Source: Kitasatospora sp. SolWspMP-SS2h
GTDB taxonomy: Bacteria > Actinomycetota > Actinomycetes > Streptomycetales > Streptomycetaceae
Direction of reading: 5' to 3'
Assembly: GCF_003259315.1 (NCBI RefSeq)
Contig: NZ_QLLT01000013.1
Location: forward strand, 124,001-188,000
Length of the DNA: 64,000 nt
In this document: positions 23,990 through 33,200 of the stretch, piece by piece
Position numbering within the stretch: position 1 is the first letter of the stretch
How the letters are laid out: the number at the start of each line of letters is the position of its first letter
The notes under the pieces: generated by a model
Seen by the model: only the letters and a program-made list of their open reading frames with translations
The model's database searches: none
What the model was told of the DNA's origin: nothing
Position numbers and translations under genes: made by a program

Positions 23990-24412
23990 ATGAGCACTTC
24001 TCACCTCACCCACATCACCGAGCCGCCGGGCGTCGCCCCCGGCACGGGCTACACCCAGGTGGTCACCGGAACGGGCCGGCTGGTCCAGGTCTCCGGGCAG
24101 GTCGCGTTCGACGAGCGGGGCGACCTGATCGGCCCGGGCGATCCGGCGGCGCAGGCCCGGCAGGTGTTCGAGAACCTGCGGCGCTGCCTGGCGGGGGCCG
24201 GGGCCGACTTCTCGGACGTCGTGAAGTTCACCGTGTTCGTCACCGACGTGGCATACCTGCCCGCGATCCGCGAGGTCCGGGACGCGTACGTCGACACCGC
24301 GCGGCCCCCGGCGAGTTCGGCCGTCCAGGTCGCGGCGCTGTTCCGGCCGGAGGTGCTGATCGAGATCGAGGCCCTGGCCGTCGTCGCCGACCGAGCCGCC
24401 GCCACCGGCTGA
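23990..24412 (+). CDS. RidA/YjgF-family protein
   Basis: 140 residues: LVQVSGQVAFDERGDLIGPGDPAAQARQVFENLRRCLAGAGADFSDVVKFTVFVTD then PPASSAVQVAALFRPEVLIEIEALAVV. The final segment carries the family Glu, but the Arg of canonical RidA (TRxxV) is replaced by SAVQV, so this belongs to one of the Rid subfamilies without proven imine deaminase activity. I start at 23990, with GGTGAGG 9 bases upstream; an ATG at 23981 is also in frame. Confidence 0.88.
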   Translation: MSTSHLTHITEPPGVAPGTGYTQVVTGTGRLVQVSGQVAFDERGDLIGPGDPAAQARQVFENLRRCLAGAGADFSDVVKFTVFVTDVAYLPAIREVRDAYVDTARPPASSAVQVAALFRPEVLIEIEALAVVADRAAATG

Positions 24413-24686
24413 GCGACCGTCACCGGCCGAGCCGCCGACTCCCGCCGGAGGTCGGGGGACGGGGACCCCCGTCCCCCGACCCACAGCTCCCGGCCCACAG
24501 CCCATCGACCCGGCTCCCGATTCACACCAACATCCGCTCCTCGAACACCAGTTGGCGGAACTCCGGGTCCAGCACTGGCTGATTTGCGTGCTACTCCCGG
24601 GCGGGGTCGGCCGCATACGGTCGGGGGACGAGGAACCGCCGCCCGGCGGCGTCCTCGGCCCGTGCAGGTGCCTTGCAGGAGGACGG

Positions 24687-25937
24687 ATGACCACCGACGC
24701 GACCACCGACGCGACCGCAGCCGCCACCGGAGCCCCCGGCACGCCGCCGCTGGTGCCGCTGCACTGCCTGCTGCGGGCCGAGGCCGGGCCGCCCCGGCTG
24801 GCCGCGCTGCCGACCGGGACGCCGGTGTGGGTGCTGACCCGGCACGCGGACGTCCGGCAGGCCCTCGCCCACCCGGACCTGGGCCGGGCCACGCTGTACG
24901 CGCCGGACGCGCCGCCGACCACCCTGACGCCGAACATCCTGGACGACCCGTCCTCGATCCTGAACAGCGACGGGCCCGACCACCAGGCGATCCGCCGCAC
25001 CGTGCAGCGCGCGTTCACGCCGCGGGCGATCGAGCGCTGGCGGCCCTGGGTGGACGGGGTGGTGCGGGAGCTGGTGGACGGCCTGGTCGCGTCGGGGTCG
25101 CCGGTCGAGGTGGTCGGGGCGCTCACCAAGCCGCTGCCGGTGCGGGTGATCAGCCGGCTGATGGAGCTGGAGGGGCTGGACACCGAGCGGCTCGGCTACT
25201 GGAGCGACCACGCGCTGTCCACCACGGCGTACAGCGCCGAGGAGATCCGGGCCGCGATCGAGGAGTTCGGCGCGTTCGGGCAGCAGTTGGTGCGGGAGCG
25301 GCGCGAGGACCCGGGCGAGGACCTGGTCAGCTCGCTGGTGCTGGCCGCCGACCGGACCGGCGGCATGACCGAGCGGCAGATCACCTCGCTCACCATCGGG
25401 CTGGTGATCGCCGGGCACGAGACCACCATGACCAGTTTCGGCAACGCCCTGGTCTACCTGCTCGACCCCGAGCGCGCCGAGCAGCCGGAGCACGCCGGGG
25501 CGTGGCGGCGGATCGGCGCCGACCCGGCGGCGGCGGTCGCCGCGACCGAGCAGATCCTGCGCACCGTCCCGCTCGGCGACCGCACCAACGCGCCGGGCGC
25601 GCTCCGCCGGGCGACGGCCGACTTGGAGATCGGCGGCGTGACCATCCCGGCGGGCGCGATCATCGCCGCCGACATGACGGCCGCCAACGCCGACCCGGAG
25701 GTCTACCCGCCGGGCCCGCTCGACCTGTTCGCCCCGCTCGGCACCCCGTCGCTGACCTTCGGCGCCGGCCCGCACCACTGCCTGGGCGCCTGGCTGGCCC
25801 GGATGGAGCTCGAACTGGGCCTGCACCACCTCGCCCGCGCCCTGCCCGAGGTGCGGCTGGCCACCCCGGTCGACCGGATCGAGTGGCGCACCGGCCTGCT
25901 CACCCGCAGCCCGCTGCGCCTGGAGGTGGCCTGGTGA
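24687..25937 (+). CDS. Cytochrome P450
   Basis: 416 residues with the full bacterial class I set: I-helix LVIAGHETTMTSF, K-helix ATEQILRTV (ExxR), and heme loop FGAGPHHCLGAWLAR with the thiolate Cys at residue 365. The length is normal. GGAGG sits just before the ATG. Its stop overlaps the GTG of a ferredoxin gene (GTGA), which provides its electron donor. Substrate is unknown; no pathway genes adjoin, so this is probably a stand-alone oxidative enzyme. The N-terminus starts with a Thr/Asp/Ala repeat, TTDATTDATAAAT. Confidence 0.93.
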   Translation: MTTDATTDATAAATGAPGTPPLVPLHCLLRAEAGPPRLAALPTGTPVWVLTRHADVRQALAHPDLGRATLYAPDAPPTTLTPNILDDPSSILNSDGPDHQAIRRTVQRAFTPRAIERWRPWVDGVVRELVDGLVASGSPVEVVGALTKPLPVRVISRLMELEGLDTERLGYWSDHALSTTAYSAEEIRAAIEEFGAFGQQLVRERREDPGEDLVSSLVLAADRTGGMTERQITSLTIGLVIAGHETTMTSFGNALVYLLDPERAEQPEHAGAWRRIGADPAAAVAATEQILRTVPLGDRTNAPGALRRATADLEIGGVTIPAGAIIAADMTAANADPEVYPPGPLDLFAPLGTPSLTFGAGPHHCLGAWLARMELELGLHHLARALPEVRLATPVDRIEWRTGLLTRSPLRLEVAW

Positions 25938-26170
25938 GCGACGCCCCGCAGCTGGTCGTGACGGTCGACCGGGTCCGCTGCATCGGCAGCGGCCTGTGCG
26001 CCCGCACCGCCCCCGCCGACCTCGCCCTGGCCCCCGACGGCCGGGCCACCCCGGTCCGGCCGTCCACCGCGGGCTCCGAGCAGCTCACCGAGGCCGCCGA
26101 GATGTGCCCGGTCGAGGCCATCACCGTCCGCGACGCCACCACCGGAGACCTGGTCGCCCCCGCCTGGTGA
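25934..26170 (+). CDS. 3Fe-4S ferredoxin, P450 partner
   Basis: 78 residues: VTVDRVRCIGSGLCARTAPADLALAPDG ... EAAEMCPVEAITV. Three Cys (CxxxxxC, then C-P) match the Fdx type that feeds actinobacterial P450s. The second Cys position of a 4Fe ferredoxin is missing, so a 3Fe-4S cluster is expected. The GTG start overlaps the P450 stop by four bases, so the pair is translationally coupled. Confidence 0.9.
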   Translation: MSDAPQLVVTVDRVRCIGSGLCARTAPADLALAPDGRATPVRPSTAGSEQLTEAAEMCPVEAITVRDATTGDLVAPAW

Positions 26171-26283
26171 CCCGCCGCCGGGCCCCGTGCGCCGCCGGCC
26201 GGCGCGGCGCGCGGGGCCACCGCGATGCCCGGGTCCGCCGCGATGCCCGGGTCCGACGCGGCGCGCGGGCCGGGCGGCGGTCC

Positions 26284-26766
26284 TCAGTGTCCTTCCGGGC
26301 GCGGTCCGAGTTCCAGCGCGCCGACCCGCTGGTCGCCGCTGGTCTCCCCGGTGGGGCGGAAGCCCAGGCGCAGGTAGAAGCGCTCGGGGCCGTCCTCGCC
26401 GACGTGCCAGGTGGTGGTGAGCCGGGTGCCGCCGCGTTCGCGGATCTCGGCGGCCACCGCCCCGACCGCGAAGCGCCCGTAGCCGCGGCCCTGTTCGCCC
26501 GCCGCGATGGTGAGCCGCCACAGGCCGGAGCGGAGGTCGGTGCCGTCCCCCGCGAAGTCGAGGCCGAAGAAGGCCATCAGGAACCCGACCGCGCGGTCGC
26601 CGTCCAGGATCAGCCGCGGCCAGGCCACCCCGGGGTGCACGTACGCCTCGGCGAGCGACTTCACCACCGGCGCCACCAGGTGCTCCTGCTCCGGCCGGAC
26701 CTCGAGGGCGAGCGCGGTGTCGAGGTTGGCGGCGGTGACCGCTTCCAGCCGGAGTGTGCTTGTCAT
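26284..26766 (-). CDS. GNAT-family N-acetyltransferase
   Basis: 160 residues. LRLEAVTAANLDTALALEV, then WPRLILDGDRAVGFLMAFFG and LWRLTIAAGEQGRGYGRFAVGAVAAEI carry the acetyl-CoA loop (EQGRGYGR). ERFYLRLGFRPTGE closes the fold. Sequence resembles the PaiA/spermidine-acetyltransferase-like streptomycete group, but substrate cannot be set. It lies just downstream of the LacI repressor on the same strand, 80 bp away. Confidence 0.85.
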   Translation of the reverse strand: MTSTLRLEAVTAANLDTALALEVRPEQEHLVAPVVKSLAEAYVHPGVAWPRLILDGDRAVGFLMAFFGLDFAGDGTDLRSGLWRLTIAAGEQGRGYGRFAVGAVAAEIRERGGTRLTTTWHVGEDGPERFYLRLGFRPTGETSGDQRVGALELGPRPEGH

Positions 26767-26848
26767 ACGGAAACCGTAGTCAGTCGATCAACCGGTTTCC
26801 CGGCCCGCCCCCCGGCACCGCCCCGGTCCGGTCCGGCCGGCCGGCCGT

Positions 26849-27898
26849 TCAGGCGGACTGGCGCTCGATCAGGGTCGGTTCGAACAGGACGGTGGTGGCG
26901 GCGCGGGCGGGCCGGGCCAGGTGGTCGAGCAGGACGCGGGTCATCTCGGCGGCCATCTCCTCGACCGGCTGGCGCACGGTGGTCAGGTGGGGCCGGCCGG
27001 CCGTCGCGGCGGAGGAGTCGTCGAAGCCGATCACCGCGATGTCCTCGGGGACGCGGCGGCGCTGCTCGGCCAGGACGGCCAGCGCGCCCTGGGCCATCAG
27101 GTCGTTGGCGGCGAAGACGCCGTCCAGGTCGGGGTAGCGGCGCAGCAGCGAGGTCATCGCGCGCTCGCCGTCCTCGCGGGTGAAGTCGCCTTCGACGTGC
27201 GGGAGTTGGTGGATGCCGCGGTCGGCCATCGCCTCCCGGAAGCCGGACAGCCGGTCGCGGGCGGCGCGGACGCCGAGCGGGCCGGAGATGGCGGCGACCC
27301 GGCGGCGGCCGCGGGCGGTGAGGTGGTCGGCGGCGATCCGGCCGCCCTCGCGGTTGTCGAGGTCGACGCAGGAGAGCGAGAGCGGCGTCGGGGGGCGGCC
27401 GAACAGGACGGTGGGGATGCCGGCGGCGAGCAGTTGGGCGGGCAACGGGTCGCGGCTGTGGGTGGAGACCACCATCGCGCCGTCGGCGTTGCCCTGCCGG
27501 AGGTAGGTGAGCGCCTTGTCGCGGGCCTCGCCGCTGTCGGCGAGCATCAGGACAGGGTGCAGGTCGAGCGGGCGCAGGCCGGTGAAGACGCCGCTGACGA
27601 CGCGTCCGAAGAACGGGTCGGAGAAGATCTCGCCGCCGACGTGGTGGTCGGGGGTCTCGGGGGCGTCGCTGCCGGAGATCACCAGGGCGAGGGCGCCGGT
27701 GCGCCGGGTCACCAGGGAGCGGGCGGCGCTGTTGGGGACGTAGCCGGTGCGGGCGATGGCCTGGCGGACGGCTTCCTGGATGGCGGGGTCGACGTTGCGG
27801 ACGCCGTTGATGACGCGGGAGACGGTGGCACGGGAGACGCCCGCGACCCGCGCCACGTCCTCCAGGGTGGTGGCGCGCTTGAGGGCTTCGCTGCTCAT
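26849..27898 (-). CDS. LacI-family repressor of the beta-glucan locus
   Basis: 349 residues. The helix-turn-helix is TTLEDVARVAGVSRATVSRVINGVRNVDPAIQEAVRQAI, with hinge helix VPNSAARSLV, then a periplasmic-binding-like effector domain. A copy of the palindrome GGAGAGCGCTCTCC lies at 27920-27933, 22 bp upstream of the start codon, so it should repress itself. The same palindrome is upstream of the GH16 enzyme gene and the sugar transporter 6 kb away. This mirrors CebR control in streptomycetes, but the operator differs from the CebR box. A beta-1,3- or beta-1,4-gluco-oligosaccharide inducer is inferred. Confidence 0.9.
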   Translation of the reverse strand: MSSEALKRATTLEDVARVAGVSRATVSRVINGVRNVDPAIQEAVRQAIARTGYVPNSAARSLVTRRTGALALVISGSDAPETPDHHVGGEIFSDPFFGRVVSGVFTGLRPLDLHPVLMLADSGEARDKALTYLRQGNADGAMVVSTHSRDPLPAQLLAAGIPTVLFGRPPTPLSLSCVDLDNREGGRIAADHLTARGRRRVAAISGPLGVRAARDRLSGFREAMADRGIHQLPHVEGDFTREDGERAMTSLLRRYPDLDGVFAANDLMAQGALAVLAEQRRRVPEDIAVIGFDDSSAATAGRPHLTTVRQPVEEMAAEMTRVLLDHLARPARAATTVLFEPTLIERQSA

Positions 27899-27919
27899 GA
27901 GGCCCTTTATAGCACGCTC

Positions 27920-27933
27920 GGAGAGCGCTCTCC
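27920..27933. promoter_or_regulatory. LacI operator, copy 1 (autoregulation)
   Basis: GGAGAGCGCTCTCC is a perfect 14-bp palindrome just before the LacI gene. It shares the GAGAGCGCTCTC core with the sites at 33823-33834 and 33999-34014. Confidence 0.85.
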
Positions 27934-28053
27934 CAACACGTTCCGAAGCGTGATCCGCGCCCCGGCCCGCCGGGTGCTCCGGCGCGCGCTGCGGCCCGCG
28001 GCCGGGGGCGGTCCCCCGGTCGCGTCCGGTCGGCAGCGGGCCTCCGCGTCCGG

Positions 28054-28647
28054 TCACGAACTGTGCTCCTTCCAGCAGATCATGACGGTGGTGGCGGTCA
28101 TCACGGCGACGTCGGCCCGGCTGCGCGGGGGCGTGCCGAAGGTCTCGGGCAGCCGGGCGACGTCGACGGTGAGCACGAAGCCGTCCTTGCGGACCACGGT
28201 GGTGCCGTCGGCGCGCTTGTAGGCGGCCTCGCCGAGGCCGTTGAGGTCGGTGACGGCCCCGGCGCTGCCGCGCAGCCCGTCGTACTGGGCGAGCGCGGTG
28301 GCGGGGTCGGGGAGTTCCTTGACCGAGAGCGTCATGCTGCCGGCGGGGTAGTGGTACTCGCAGCTGTAGACGCGCTTCTCCCAGCTGGGGGCGAGCGGCC
28401 GGTCGATGTCGGTGCCGAGGGCGCCGGCGAGTTCCTGCCGGAAGTACGGGTTGCAGATCATCGAGGTGGCGTCGGAGGGCCGGTCGGACGCGGCGGCCCC
28501 GGCGGAGGCTCCCGCGGCGGCGGCCGCGGACGGGCTCGCGGACGGGCTCGCGGCGGGGGGCGCGGCGGCGGGGCCGGGGCTGCCGGCGCTCCCGCAGCCG
28601 ACGGCGGTGAGCAGCAGGAGCAGCGCGGCGGTGCGGCGAAGCCTCAT
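28054..28647 (-). CDS. DUF3558-like lipoprotein
   Basis: 197 residues. MRLRRTAALLLLLTAVGCG has a signal peptide and lipobox (LTAVGC), followed by an Ala/Ser/Pro linker and a DUF3558-like domain: SMICNPYFRQELAGALG ... VYSCEYHYPAGSMTLSVKEL ... GLGEAAYK..TTVVRKDGFVLTVDV. Such actinobacterial lipoproteins face the outside of the membrane and have no settled role. It precedes the LacI gene on the same strand with 155 bp between; the LacI operator lies in that gap, so it is probably a separate unit. Confidence 0.75.
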   Translation of the reverse strand: MRLRRTAALLLLLTAVGCGSAGSPGPAAAPPAASPSASPSAAAAAGASAGAAASDRPSDATSMICNPYFRQELAGALGTDIDRPLAPSWEKRVYSCEYHYPAGSMTLSVKELPDPATALAQYDGLRGSAGAVTDLNGLGEAAYKRADGTTVVRKDGFVLTVDVARLPETFGTPPRSRADVAVMTATTVMICWKEHSS

Positions 28648-28677
28648 CGGTGGTCCTCCGTGGGGGTGGTGCGCGGG

Positions 28678-28721
28678 CCGGCCCCGCCGCCGGACGTGGG
28701 GGTCCGTGGCGGCGGGGCCGG
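28678..28721 (-). terminator. Hairpin after the DUF1996 gene
   Basis: CCGGCCCCGCCGCC at 28678-28691 pairs perfectly with GGCGGCGGGGCCGG at 28708-28721, 14 bp with a 16-base loop, 28 bases past the stop of the minus-strand DUF1996 gene. Confidence 0.75.
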
Positions 28722-28749
28722 TGTCGCGCGTTCGGGCTACGGCTCGGTG

Positions 28750-30147
28750 CTACGGCAGAAGGTACTGCTCGTTGAGCGCGGCGCCCTTACCGGGCTGGTT
28801 CTCGTCGTAGCCGCGGGCGTTGCACTGGAGACCGCCGACGATGCAGTGGTTGACCAGTGCGGCCAGGGTCGGCGCGTCCCAGGCGTTGAAGAAGTCGTAG
28901 TGGAAGGAGAAGCCCCGTCCGCTGGAGAGGTGGAGCTGGGCGAGGTCGTTCAGGTTGGCCGGGAAGGCCATCTTGAACTCGATCATCGGCAGCGCGACCG
29001 GGTGGTCGGCGGGGCAGACCCCGTCGATCGGGTAGGCCATGTGGCTCTTGTGGTCGGGCGTGTCGAGGTACAGGCCGTTCCAGCAGCTGGGCGCCTGGAA
29101 GCGGATGTTGAGCGCGCCGCCGCCGGGGCAGCTGGTGGGCAGGTCGGAGGTGTGGTAGCTGGTGCCGCACTCCCAGCCGGCCACGTACCCGGGGTGGGTG
29201 GTGAAGTCGGTGGCGCTGTCGTTGGGGCTGGCGACCAGGAACCGCAGGCCGGGCGGGAACGGCCGGACGGCGGTGTAGTCGTTGATCGCGCTCTTGTAGT
29301 AGATGGTCTGGAGGCCGACCGGGTCGACGGGGGTGTTCCCGTCGTACATGGTGGGCATCCAGTAGCCGGACTTGTCGCCGGGGGCGATGCAGGTGGTGCC
29401 GCCGGCCTGCAGCGAGGCGAGCGTGGAGGCGGCATTGGTGGTGGTGTTGCCCATGAAGGTGTGCATGTGCGAGGCGCCGGACTGGCCGGGGAAGACGATC
29501 GGGTCGTCCGGCAGGTCGTGGTTGGCGCTGCAGTTCGCCTGGAACTCGTGGAAGTAGGCGTGCGGCGGGTTCCCGGTGGCCGGGGTGGCGCCGGTGACCT
29601 GGGGGTTGGCCAGGACGTAGCCGTTGCCGGGCGTGGTGACCTGCCCGTAGACCTTGAACTCCTCCAGCGAGTACCCGTACTGGGTGCCGCGCTTGGTGAG
29701 GTTGAGCCGGATGTAGCGCCCGCCGGCGTTGAGGTTGATCTGCTCGGTGCCGCCGGTGCCGCCCGCCTTGGTGTAGACGGTGTTCCAGCTGGTGGCGTCG
29801 TTGCTGGTCTGCACCTGGTAGCCGCTGGCGTACGCGGCCTCCCAGTCCAGTTCGACGTGGCTGATGGTGGCCGTGCCGCCGAGGTCGATCTGGACCCACT
29901 GGGAGTCGGTCCAGGCGCTGGCCCAGCGGGTGGCGAGGTTGTTGTCGGCGACGGCCGCGGCGGGGAAGCTGGCGCTCTCCACGGACGAGGCGGTGACCGG
30001 CTTGGACTGGCTGATCAGCGGGTCGGACGCCGCGGCGGCCGACTGGGTGAGGACGCCGCCGGTGAGGGCGCCGGCCGCGAGGATCGCGGCGACGGTCCCG
30101 GCGAGGGCGGTGCGGTGGGGCGCGCCGCGGGACGTGCGGTGTTTCAT
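28750..30147 (-). CDS. Secreted discoidin (F5/8 type C) + DUF1996 protein
   Basis: 465 residues with a signal peptide (GALTGGVLTQSAAAA), an F5/8 type C carbohydrate-binding module at about 40-170 (SKPVTASSVESASFPAAAVADNNLATRWAS, WVQIDLGG), then DUF1996 at about 195-450: YFHEFQANCSANHDLPDDPIVFPGQSGASHMHTFMGN, which is the family signature. DUF1996 proteins are secreted, often in cellulolytic fungi and actinomycetes, and are suspected carbohydrate-active. GGAGG precedes the ATG at 30147. It adjoins the GH16 multidomain gene behind a strong terminator, so it is separately transcribed but likely shares polysaccharide degradation. Confidence 0.88.
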   Translation of the reverse strand: MKHRTSRGAPHRTALAGTVAAILAAGALTGGVLTQSAAAASDPLISQSKPVTASSVESASFPAAAVADNNLATRWASAWTDSQWVQIDLGGTATISHVELDWEAAYASGYQVQTSNDATSWNTVYTKAGGTGGTEQINLNAGGRYIRLNLTKRGTQYGYSLEEFKVYGQVTTPGNGYVLANPQVTGATPATGNPPHAYFHEFQANCSANHDLPDDPIVFPGQSGASHMHTFMGNTTTNAASTLASLQAGGTTCIAPGDKSGYWMPTMYDGNTPVDPVGLQTIYYKSAINDYTAVRPFPPGLRFLVASPNDSATDFTTHPGYVAGWECGTSYHTSDLPTSCPGGGALNIRFQAPSCWNGLYLDTPDHKSHMAYPIDGVCPADHPVALPMIEFKMAFPANLNDLAQLHLSSGRGFSFHYDFFNAWDAPTLAALVNHCIVGGLQCNARGYDENQPGKGAALNEQYLLP

Positions 30148-30181
30148 CGGACCTCCGGATGAGGAACGGTGGGTGGGGGGA

Positions 30182-30220
30182 CCCGGTGCCGCGCGGCGCT
30201 CCCTGCCGCGCGGCACCGGG
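30182..30220 (-). terminator. Strong hairpin after the GH16 multidomain gene
   Basis: CCCGGTGCCGCGCGGC (30182-30197) pairs perfectly with 30205-30220 around a 7-base loop. It lies 66 bases past the stop of the GH16 gene and before the DUF1996 start. Confidence 0.8.
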
Positions 30221-30285
30221 GGCTCATCGGGGGGGTGTCCGGTCCGGTGGCACGGGCCGGACGCCCCTTCCTCGCCGGTGCCGGG

Positions 30286-33200
30286 TCAGGCGTAGACGCC
30301 GAACTCGTACAGCGAGTCGCCGTAGGCGGTGCCGCGCTGGGTGATGTTGACCCGGACGTAGCGCCCGCTGCCGTTGACGTCGAAGTCGTCGATGCCGCCG
30401 GTGCCGTTGGCCTGGGTGTACACCGTGGTCCAGTTGGTGCCGTCGGTGGAGGTCTGCACCTGGTACGCCTTGCCGTAGGCGGACTCCCAGCCGAGCTGCA
30501 CGTGCTTGAACGAGGTGGTCTGGCCCAGGTCGACCTGGATCCACTGCGGGTCGGCCCACTCGCTGGCCCACCGGGTGGACCAGTTGCCGTCGGTGGCGTT
30601 GGACGGCGGGTAGGGGGCGCCGTTGCCGGCGGCCTGGTAGGTGGAGGCGGTGGTGGCCTTGCCCTTGGCGACGTTGGTGCCGCCGGGGGTGGGGGCGACG
30701 GTGCGGAAGGACTTCGACTCGATGCCGACGTTGCCGTGGCCGTCGTAGGCGTAGACGTAGACCTTCCAGACGCCCAGGGTCTTGGGCGCGGTGACGGTGA
30801 ACTGGCCGTCGCCGGTCTGGGTGAAGCGGACCTGGCTGAAGCCGGTGCCGCCGTCCACGTACTTGGAGCTGTAGTACAGCTGGTAGCGGACCAGGTCGCC
30901 GTCGGGGTCGGTGGCGGGCGAGCTGAGCGTGAAGGTGCCGCCGGCCGGGACGTCGGCGGTCCGGCTCAGGGTGACGCTGTTCATCACCGGCGGGGTATTG
31001 CCGCTCTTGGCGCTGCCGCCGTAGGACTTGGCGACGGAGTAGTACGCGGGCTGCTTCCAGCCGCCGGGAATCAGGTTGAACCAGGTGCCGCCGAAGTCGT
31101 TCTCGGTGCCGTAGTTGAAGATGGTGGCGCCGAGCGCGACGCCGGTGTGGCCGGCGATGCAGTTCCAGGCGCTGGTGTAGCCGTCGCGCTTCTGGGTGTC
31201 GGTGGGCTGGGTCGGGACGCCGTTGGCGTCGTTGGGGACCTCCCACTCGCCGGCGTCGCCGGTCTCGGTGACGATGTACGGCTTGGTGTAGCCGCCGTTG
31301 ATCCAGTCCTGCTTGACGTTGCAGACCGCGCCGTAGGAGTTGACGGCCAGCAGGTCGAGGCTGGGGGCGTACTGCTTGTAGTACGTCCAGGCGCCGGTGT
31401 AGGCGTCGGTGGAGGTGACCGGGTGGTCGGGGTCGACGGCGTGGATGGCCTGGGTGACCTGCTCGACGAACTTGGCGTAGGCGACCCGCTCCTGTTCCAC
31501 CGTGGCGCCGTTGTAGGCGTGGTCCTGGGTGGTGAGGATGACCTCGTTGCCGACGTCCCACATCAGGGTGCCGGGGTGGTCCTTGTAGGTGGTCACCCAC
31601 TGCTTGATCGAGTCGAGGGTGCTGTTCTTGTAGGCGGTGTCGTTGACGTAGTCGGCGCCCTGGTTGAGCCAGAAGCCGTTGACCACCTTGAGGCCGTACG
31701 CGGCGGCGGCGTCCAGCAGCGGCTTGCTGCCGGCGTCGGTGCCCCAGGTGCGGACGGTGTTGACGCCCAGCGCCTTGAGGTCGCGCATGTGCGCGTCGGC
31801 GGTGGACTGGGCCGGGCCCCAGGTGACGCCCTTGAGCTGGTAGGGCTGGCCGTTGACGCTGAGCGCCCAGTTGCCCTGGCCGCCGGTGACCTTGACGGTG
31901 CTCCTGCCGGTGGCCGCGGGCGGGTCGGCGAGCGGGGCGGGGGCGGTGCCGGTGGTGGTGGCGACGGTGACGGCGCCGATGGAGAGCGCGCCGCCGGAGG
32001 TGGTGGTGGCGGCGGGCGTGGTGCAGCCGCAGACGCTGTCCGGGAAGGAGCCGCCGACGGCGAGGTTGAAGACCAGCTTGAAGCCGTGGTCGACGGCGTT
32101 CTTCCAGTCGGTGGTGCCGACCTGGGACTCGTTGACCTGCCAGATCTGCTTGCCGTCGAGGTACCAGCGGATCTGCTCGTCGCTGACGGTGCGGTCGATG
32201 ACCTGGCTGTAGGTGTGGTAGTCGCTCTGGCAGCCGGGGCAGGAGGCGAGTCCGCTGGTCATGCCGTTGTACTCGTTGCAGTTGCCGCCGGGGGCGGTGC
32301 CGCAGTGCAGGGTGGCGGAGGTCTGGTTGCGGCCGTTGACGTCCTCGAGGATGTCGGTCTCGCCGGTGGCGGGCCAGCCGCCGCTGCGGTCGTTGGCGCC
32401 GATGGCGCGGAAGGACGGCCAGTAGCCGGTGGCGTCGGCGACGCCGGGCTGCTTGATCTGCGCGGAGATCAGCAGCTGTCCGCCGGCGGGGGCGGCGAAG
32501 TCGCCGCGCTTGCTCTCGACCCGGCCGGAGGTCCAGTTGCCCGCGCCGTCGCGCACGGCGGTCAGGTTGAGGTGGTGGTTGCCGTCCAGGGAGACGTTGG
32601 CGGGGTTGGCGGTGTCGGTCTGGACCTCGCCGGTGCCCCACTTGGCGGCGCCGCCGGGCTCGGAGGTGCCGGTGCGCACCGTCCAGTTGGCGGCGGAGGG
32701 GGCGCCGCCGCTGCCGCCCGCGAAGTCGTCGCTGAACACGGTGGTCCAGTTGCCGGGCGGGGTGGTGCCGGTCGGCGGCGGGCTGGTCGGCGGGTTGCTG
32801 GGCGTGCCGGTGGAGCCGCCGCCGGCGGTGAAGACCTGGAACTCCCAGACGGAGTAGCCGTAGCCGGTGGCCCGGGCGGTGCCGTACAGCCGGACGTAGC
32901 GGGCGGTGCCGGAGACGTTCTGGGTCTCGGTGCCGCCGGCGCCGTTGGCGGTGGTGTACGCGTCGGTCCAGGTGGTGCCGTCGGTGGACAGCTGGATGCG
33001 GTACGCCTTGGCGTAGGCGCTCTCCCACTTCACCGCGGTGCCGCAGACGCTCTGCGCGGAGCCGAGGTCGACCTGGAGCCACTGCGGGTCGGCGGCGGCC
33101 GAGGACCAGCGGGTGTTCGCGTCGCCGTCGACGGCGTTGGACGCGGGGGTGCCGTAGTTCTCGGTGCTGGAGGCGGTGGCGGTCTTGCCCTGGGCGGCGT

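Noticed and set aside
24413..24686. Additional gene between RidA and P450
   Set aside because: Frames lack a start with ribosome site and codon pattern is not maintained; treated as P450 upstream region.
19769..25183. A 5.4-kb open frame on the minus strand
   Set aside because: It runs antisense to several well-supported genes, has repetitive Arg/Gly/Pro composition, and exists because high-GC codon use suppresses stops on the opposite strand.
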